A stretch of 64,000 nt of DNA from Methylacidimicrobium sp. B4 (GTDB taxonomy: Bacteria > Verrucomicrobiota > Verrucomicrobiia > Methylacidiphilales > Methylacidiphilaceae): positions 310,001 to 374,000 of the forward strand of contig NZ_CP066203.1 in the NCBI RefSeq assembly GCF_017310545.1, in the 5' to 3' direction. The translations under genes were made by a program, and so were the position numbers. The notes beneath the pieces were generated by a model. The model made no database searches and was not told the DNA's origin. It saw only the letters and a program-made list of their open reading frames with translations. Positions 59,283 to 64,000 of this stretch are shown here, in pieces; the first letter of the stretch is position 1, and every line of letters begins with the position of its first letter.

Positions 59283-61370
59283 CTAACGAGTGTTGGAAAA
59301 GGAGCGGGAAGAGAGGAGCAGCATCGCTTCCTCCTTGGCAATCATCCCGGTCATGAAGAGCTCCGCCGCCTGCCCGGCAAGGGACTTGAAGCCGCGTGCC
59401 TCGTTGTGGCGGCGGATCTCGTTCGGGGCCGCTCCGGCTTCGAACATCGCCAGGATCTCTCCATCGACGGGCAGAAGCTCCATCACGGGCATTCGGCCCG
59501 CCATCCCCGTTCCTCGGCAGGCGGGGCAGCCCGGAGCTTCGGCGACGACCGGCTCCGGGATGGCAACATCGGGAAAGGGGGCGATCTCCTCCGGCTCCGC
59601 CGGGCGTGTTCTCTTGCAAAAGGGGCAGAGCTTACTGACCAGCCGTTGGGCGATCGAAAGCCGAAGCGCATAGCCGATGACGAGCCGATCGATCCCAAAG
59701 CTCTGCACCATCCGCTCCACCACGCCGACCGCATCGTTCGCGTGGGTCGAGGTGAAGACCTGATGGCCGGTCAGAGCGGCGTCGATGGCGATTTGGGCGC
59801 TCTCCCGGTCACGGACTTCCCCCACCATGAGCACATCCGGGTCCTGCCGGACGACTCCCCGGAGCGCGGAGGCGAAGGTGATCCCGGCCTTCTCCCTCAC
59901 CTCGATCTGTACGGCGTCCGGGAAATGCTTCTCGACCGGATCCTCGATGCTCATGATCTTGCGCCGGGCTGTGCTGACCGCGCGCAGCATCGCATAGAGC
60001 GTGGTCGTCTTTCCGCTCCCGGTGGGTCCCGTGGAGACGAAGAGCCCCTCCCCCTGCTTGAGGAACCAGAGGAGCGTCTGAAGCTCCACGGGCGCGAGCC
60101 GCAGGTCGGCCAAGTTCGGGATCCGGGAGGAGAGAAGCCGCACGGCCGTCACCTCCGCCATTCCCTTGGCAACCACAATGCTGTACCGCTGGTCATAACG
60201 GATTCCGCGGTGGAGATGGGTTCCGCTGCCATCCTGGAAGATCCCCTTGGCATCGGCGGCCATGTTCCCGTAGAGCTTCATCCGATCGAGCATGGCCGCA
60301 TACTGGGAGCGAGTCAGCGGCGCCTGCTCGTAGTAGTCTCCGTCGACCCGGAATCGGACGCGAACATGGCTCTCCTTTGGCTCCAATGAGATATCACTCG
60401 CCCCCATATCGAGCGCCGAGCTGAGGATCGCATCGAAGAGGACAATTCCGGAGCGGTTGAGGTTGAGCACCTCCGTCGCGGGCCAGCTCCGCACATGGAG
60501 GGGATCGCCGGAGAGAATTCCCGAGCTCTCCTTCCCTTTCTCGACCTTGGCCTGGAGCTGCGCAAAGTGCCTTGGGCCGCAGGCAACCGGATGGATCTTG
60601 GCCCGGAGGGTCTCGATCAGGCGGTCGGTCAAGGACGAGGAGAAGACCTCGGGGGTGAGCACCCAGGCGTGGGTTTGTGAGCGGCGCCACAGGAGCGCAT
60701 GGTCGCATCCCGGGATCGGGCTCGCCTGGGCAGCCGCCCCGGCGGGGACGACCGGATGCGGCTCTCGGCCGAAGAGGATTTCTTCCAAGAGCGCGCCAAG
60801 CGATGGATAGAGGGCGGGGTCGAGGCCGAGCCGCTTGGCCCACGCCTCGCGCTCCTCCTCTTGCCAGTCGGGAAAGCCCGCCGTCTCCTGCTCGATCCGG
60901 ACCGCCAATGCGCCATAGTCGCCGGGAGCGAGAAGAAAGAAGGCTCGCCGCTTGTTGGGAAGCGCGCCGGCGGCAAAGGATTCCAGCTCCTCGAGCCGAA
61001 AGGGGTTGAGGATTCCGATGCACCAGACCGGCTCCTCCCAGAGAAGGATGCCATGCAGCTCTCGCTGCAGCCGTCTGCCGACGGCCGAAAAAGCGACCTC
61101 GGGCAACGGGTGCCCCGGATCGGCGGGATAGAGAGGGGGCCAGCCGGGCTGCCCGGCACAGGCCTCCGCCCACCGCTCCCACGGAAGAGCGCGACTGTGA
61201 CGCACCAGCGCCTCTTCCAAATCGAAGGAGGCCCTTTCCGCGTGCCAGGCCTTGAGGACATCCACCAGAACGAGTCGACTCCGGATGAGAAAGGACTCCA
61301 AGCGGGCAGCCGCTGGCGCTGCATTTCGAGAAGGAGAGGAGAGGGGCCGAGAAGTCGGGGCAAGCGTCAA
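59283..61370 (-). CDS. GspE/PilB-type secretion or pilus assembly ATPase
   Basis: The chosen start is TTG 61370, which has GGAAG 6 nt upstream and follows the element box; ATG 61412 is an alternative. The protein has about 695 residues. The N-terminal 320 residues are element-specific. The ATPase follows: ASDISLEPKESHVRVRFRVDG, Walker A GPTGSGKT, Asp box MSIEDPVEK, Walker B VLMVGEVRDRESA and His box THANDAVG. The four-cysteine zinc site (CPFCKRTRP; CPACRGTG) is that of GspE/PilB. It would power assembly of the pilus-like machine encoded at 26-30 kb, or act in place of VirB11. Confidence 0.9.
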   Translation of the reverse strand: MTLAPTSRPLSSPSRNAAPAAARLESFLIRSRLVLVDVLKAWHAERASFDLEEALVRHSRALPWERWAEACAGQPGWPPLYPADPGHPLPEVAFSAVGRRLQRELHGILLWEEPVWCIGILNPFRLEELESFAAGALPNKRRAFFLLAPGDYGALAVRIEQETAGFPDWQEEEREAWAKRLGLDPALYPSLGALLEEILFGREPHPVVPAGAAAQASPIPGCDHALLWRRSQTHAWVLTPEVFSSSLTDRLIETLRAKIHPVACGPRHFAQLQAKVEKGKESSGILSGDPLHVRSWPATEVLNLNRSGIVLFDAILSSALDMGASDISLEPKESHVRVRFRVDGDYYEQAPLTRSQYAAMLDRMKLYGNMAADAKGIFQDGSGTHLHRGIRYDQRYSIVVAKGMAEVTAVRLLSSRIPNLADLRLAPVELQTLLWFLKQGEGLFVSTGPTGSGKTTTLYAMLRAVSTARRKIMSIEDPVEKHFPDAVQIEVREKAGITFASALRGVVRQDPDVLMVGEVRDRESAQIAIDAALTGHQVFTSTHANDAVGVVERMVQSFGIDRLVIGYALRLSIAQRLVSKLCPFCKRTRPAEPEEIAPFPDVAIPEPVVAEAPGCPACRGTGMAGRMPVMELLPVDGEILAMFEAGAAPNEIRRHNEARGFKSLAGQAAELFMTGMIAKEEAMLLLSSRSFSNTR

Positions 61371-61392
61371 GTGCGTCTTCCTTTTGTTCAGG

Positions 61393-61406
61393 CAATAGGA
61401 CTGCGG
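61393..61406 (-). promoter_or_regulatory. CCGCAGTCCTATTG box before the ATPase gene
   Basis: The minus-strand sequence CCGCAGTCCTATTG has its CCTA 25 nt before TTG 61370. It lies within the coding frame if the ATG at 61412 is used, which argues for the TTG start. Confidence 0.4.
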
Positions 61407-61511
61407 CGTCATGAGCGCGGACGATCGGCGGCGGCCACTCTGTGGCGCAGCGCAAGGAGAGGCGTGCAAAACCGATGGGAGCCCATGGCGGCCCCACTCC
61501 AAAGCGCCGGA

Positions 61512-61526
61512 CCCGGTGTCCTATTA
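61512..61526 (+). promoter_or_regulatory. CCCGGTGTCCTATTA box before the VirB8-like gene
   Basis: Plus-strand CCCGGTGTCCTATTA has its CCTA 18 nt before ATG 61542, with AGGGGAG between. It is the best match to the consensus and heads the VirB8-VirB9-VirB10 operon. Confidence 0.5.
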
Positions 61527-61541
61527 GGGGAGCAGCCATCC

Positions 61542-62318
61542 ATGAATTTGAGAGCCACGACCGCACACGAAGTTCGTCCGCCGGAGCGCGAACGGGATGT
61601 CCACTATCCGGCAAGGAAGCTGCGGCTTCCCGCCTTCCTCCGCCCTGTCTGGGAATGGAAGGAAGATCTCGCCATCGTCAACACCTGGCTCCTCATCATC
61701 AGCAGCCTCGAAGGAGTCGCCCTGATCGTTCTCGGCTTCGCGCTCTGGGCCAAGGTGCACGAGCCCACTCGGGTGATTGTCGATCTCCCGGGCTACGTAG
61801 TTTGGCCGAAGGTCGAAGTGCTCGAGTTGCGGGAAGAGCTCCTCCGCACCTTTCTCAATCAAGTCGGAAAGGTGCTCTACGAGGTGAGTCCCGGCTCATA
61901 CGAGATTCAGCAGGTCGTCGACAAGATCTCTCCCGGGATCGCCCAGGTCTTCCGCGACTACTACGGACCGATCGCGACCGGCCGCAACGCGGAGCGGATC
62001 GTCTGGAACCTCCGGGAGATCCGACGCTACGAGGACCCGAAGCGTCCCGGATATCTGACGGTGGCGGGCAAGTGCGACCGCGCCCGATACCGGATCGAAA
62101 ACGGCGTCCACGATATCGTCAGCGAGCAGATCGTGATCCTCTTCTATTTGAGCCAAGTTCACAACACTCCGACGAACCCGCTCGGGTTGCGGCTCGAAGG
62201 GGTGGAGGAGATCAAGGGAGCGGAAGCCGATAAGGCCTGGGCGATGACGGCACCCTTCATCAATCCCGACCTGATCAAGCAGGAGCCGCTCCCCGGAGCC
62301 CGGGAAAAGAAGCCATGA
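61542..62318 (+). CDS. VirB8/TraE-like type IV secretion protein
   Basis: This 258-residue protein starts at ATG 61542. A cytoplasmic N-terminus is followed by one membrane helix (LLIISSLEGVALIVLGFALWA) and a periplasmic alpha/beta domain of about 190 residues (LREELLRTFLNQVGKVLYEVSPGSYE; KCDRARYRIENGVHDIVSEQIVI). Topology, size and order before VirB9- and VirB10-like genes identify it as the VirB8/TraE assembly factor. Its stop overlaps the next start (ATGA), so the genes are coupled. Confidence 0.75.
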   Translation: MNLRATTAHEVRPPERERDVHYPARKLRLPAFLRPVWEWKEDLAIVNTWLLIISSLEGVALIVLGFALWAKVHEPTRVIVDLPGYVVWPKVEVLELREELLRTFLNQVGKVLYEVSPGSYEIQQVVDKISPGIAQVFRDYYGPIATGRNAERIVWNLREIRRYEDPKRPGYLTVAGKCDRARYRIENGVHDIVSEQIVILFYLSQVHNTPTNPLGLRLEGVEEIKGAEADKAWAMTAPFINPDLIKQEPLPGAREKKP

Positions 62319-63310
62319 ACGCTAAGCGCGCCCTTTCGCTCGCCTTTCTCTTTCTTTCCCTTCCTTGGGGAAGCACCCTCTCCGCCGATCCCCTCCCAGC
62401 GGCACTTCCGTCGGGCACGATCCCGCAGCCGAACCTGCCCTCGGGTGTCAACGAGGCGCTGGCGAACCAGAACGGGCAGAACAAGCAGGTCGTCGAGGAA
62501 GAGGCTCCTCCTGTTCTGATCGACGGGAGACGGGCGGACGAGCTGAGTGAGGACGAGCTGCTTGGCTTTCTTCAGGGGAAGGTCCGAACGATCCAGCAAG
62601 GGGACGGGCAGGTGGAGATGCTGCGAATCGCTCCCGGATACCCGCTCGTCCTCGAATTCTCCGATCCGGTTTCCGGCTGGGAACTCGGTGATGGCAAGCT
62701 CGTTTCGGTCAAGCGCGCCTACCAATCCCTGATCCTTCGGGCCACCGAAGAGGGCGGGGACACCTCGCTCATCGTCTTTTTCGGCGGTGGGAAGACCAGA
62801 CCCTACCATGTCTTCGTCGAGCAGTCCTTCGCGAAGGCGCAAACCATCGTTCGAGTCTCTCCCTTTGCCAAGCGGGATGGATTGCTGCAAAAGGCCTCGT
62901 GGAGCGGTGGCGCACAGCCCGGGCAATACGCGGATGTCGCCGAGGTCGCGCGAGTCGTGGAAAATTACGAGCTCCTCCTGCGCGAGGGCTCGATCACCCC
63001 GCGCGATATCCAGCGGCTCATCCTCTTTCACCGTTCCCAACTGACCGGCTTCGACTACTACTACCTCTACCGGTTCGCGTCCGGGCCCTTGGCCATCACC
63101 TTCTCCTGGCGGAATCCCTTTCCCTATCCGGTGCGCCTCGATGAATCGACGCTTCGGGTCGCGATCGGGCAGAGCCGGTTCATCCCCGACTTCGTCTCCC
63201 TGAACAAGGACAGGCTTCCGCCGAAGGCGGCCACCTCCGGATTTCTCATCCTCTTCGATCCGCCCTTTGCGCCCGAGCAGCCCTTTACCTTGGTCTGGAA
63301 ACCGAAATGA
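62315..63310 (+). CDS. VirB9/TraK/TrbG-like periplasmic protein
   Basis: This 331-residue protein has a signal peptide (LSLAFLFLSLPWGSTLSA), a Pro/Asn-rich linker and a beta-rich body. The body shows MLRIAPGYPLVLEFSDPVSGWELGD, KRAYQSLILRATEEGGDTSLIVFF and late beta strands (FLILFDPPFAPEQPFTLVWKPK). The first beta domain resembles the VirB9/TraK N-domain that binds the VirB10 ring. The place between VirB8 and VirB10 genes supports it. It forms part of the outer-membrane core complex. Confidence 0.75.
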   Translation: MNAKRALSLAFLFLSLPWGSTLSADPLPAALPSGTIPQPNLPSGVNEALANQNGQNKQVVEEEAPPVLIDGRRADELSEDELLGFLQGKVRTIQQGDGQVEMLRIAPGYPLVLEFSDPVSGWELGDGKLVSVKRAYQSLILRATEEGGDTSLIVFFGGGKTRPYHVFVEQSFAKAQTIVRVSPFAKRDGLLQKASWSGGAQPGQYADVAEVARVVENYELLLREGSITPRDIQRLILFHRSQLTGFDYYYLYRFASGPLAITFSWRNPFPYPVRLDESTLRVAIGQSRFIPDFVSLNKDRLPPKAATSGFLILFDPPFAPEQPFTLVWKPK

Positions 63311-63343
63311 GACGCGAAGCCGATCTGTAGGAGACTGTTCGCC

Positions 63344-64000
63344 ATGCACCGAATCCGACCTCTTCTGAGCAAAGCCCGCGACTGGTTCCGGCAGCATCGG
63401 GAGCTGAGCCTCTTTGGGGCGATCGGCCTCCTGGTCCTGCTCCTCTTGGTTGGTGCCGATTATGGCGTGAACGCGCTCGCCCATCAACTGGTCGAGCATG
63501 CGCGGAGCGTCTATCGGCAACGGCAAGTGCCTACGCGCTTGGCGACGATTCCACAGAGCCGAGTCCTTGCCCGCAAGGAGCAGCCTCCCGCCCGCAAGGA
63601 GCCGGTTCTCGTCGTGCAAAAGAACCCTGCGGGTCCGGCTCCGTCGGTTGTGCCCCTCGACGTGGCCAAGGCGCATGAAAAGCCGCCGGAGAGCCCAACC
63701 GCCCCGATTCAGATCAACCCGCCTCCCAAGGAAAAGGAGAGAAACTCCCTGGGGCCACTCGAAGGGGCCCCGCCCAATCGCCAAGCACCGGTCCCCACTG
63801 GGCTGGTCAACCAGCATGCCCTTGTCGACGGCTCCGGGGAGAGCACTCCTGTCTTCACCCGGGTGGCCAAGAAGCGCTACCTCTTCCGCAACCTGACGGA
63901 CTCGGCCGTGGAGACGAGCGCAGGGGGCAAGGGAGAGGAAGATGAGCGCTCGAAGATCAATCTCGATACCTTTGCCCCGCGCGGTGAGATCATCGAAGCG
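63344..64000 (+). CDS. VirB10/TraB/TrbI-like protein, cut by window end
   Basis: The ATG at 63344 has TAGGAGA upstream, and the frame is open to the window end (219 residues visible). A cytoplasmic N-terminus is followed by one membrane helix (LFGAIGLLVLLLLVGADYGV), a long Pro/Lys-rich periplasmic linker and the start of the barrel domain (NLDTFAPRGEIIEA). The linker and the PRG-type start of the C-terminal domain are typical of VirB10, which spans the cell envelope in type IV secretion. The rest lies beyond the window. Confidence 0.85.
   Translation, partial: MHRIRPLLSKARDWFRQHRELSLFGAIGLLVLLLLVGADYGVNALAHQLVEHARSVYRQRQVPTRLATIPQSRVLARKEQPPARKEPVLVVQKNPAGPAPSVVPLDVAKAHEKPPESPTAPIQINPPPKEKERNSLGPLEGAPPNRQAPVPTGLVNQHALVDGSGESTPVFTRVAKKRYLFRNLTDSAVETSAGGKGEEDERSKINLDTFAPRGEIIEA

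Noticed and set aside
1-64000. tRNA, rRNA or CRISPR array
   Set aside because: No cloverleaf with CCA-adjacent TPsiC arm, no rRNA sequence and no regularly spaced short repeats with spacers were recognised. The short direct repeats seen belong to promoters or IS targets.

Overview
High-GC bacterial DNA that reads as a stretch of ordinary chromosome followed by a large mobile conjugative element crowded with insertion sequences. Gene content (RsmE, HldD, a ClpX-like ATPase, sigma-54, a YycJ-type hydrolase, DUF3280-like protein) and protein style are compatible with an acidophilic verrucomicrobial methanotroph of the Methylacidimicrobium type. That assignment is an inference from general resemblance, because no rRNA or tRNA is visible.

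Layout. 1-1.9 kb: end of a GlcD-like oxidase, a small unknown gene, and an IS607 remnant. 1.9-6.3 kb: a tandemly duplicated pair of exported proteins (A, unknown; B, EreA/ChaN-like), with a fragment of a third B copy. 6.3-20 kb: chromosomal genes (frameshifted sixA, rsmE, hldD, clpX-like, a NIPSNAP-NIPSNAP-hydrolase-FIST operon, a decayed IS607/TnpB element, DUF3280-like gene, lysR, yycJ-like, rpoN). 20-30.4 kb, minus strand: one long operon running lipoprotein, PilN-, PilO- and PilP-like proteins, STN/secretin-like protein, CHAP/NlpC-like exported protein, then six tandem paralogous exported proteins. An ISL3 element sits between the last two paralogs and its 8-bp duplication is intact. 30.4-37 kb: element-encoded sigma factor, AAA ATPase, unknown membrane proteins and a PIN/RHH toxin-antitoxin pair. 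38.6-46.6 kb: a composite transposon made of two inverted, defective ISL3 copies around TnpB genes, an AlbA_2/ATPase gene and a truncated hsdS. It carries matching outer 8-bp repeats and splits an exported-protein gene that can be rejoined in frame. 47.4-64 kb: conjugation genes (TrbL/VirB6, TrbJ/VirB5, VirD4-type coupling protein, VirB8, VirB9 and VirB10 homologues), a GspE/PilB ATPase, and three proteins that look like candidate secreted substrates.

How it may work together. The element seems to encode a type IV secretion channel plus a type IV pilus-like assembly set. Most transcription-unit heads of the element, and gene B at 5.8 kb, carry a shared box (best form CCGRTGTCCTAW) a short distance before the start codon. 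It occurs as a tandem pair before the element's own sigma factor gene. Several of these genes have the box 11-14 nt before the start and no Shine-Dalgarno sequence, suggesting leaderless messages. This points to a self-contained regulon for transfer genes and exported proteins.
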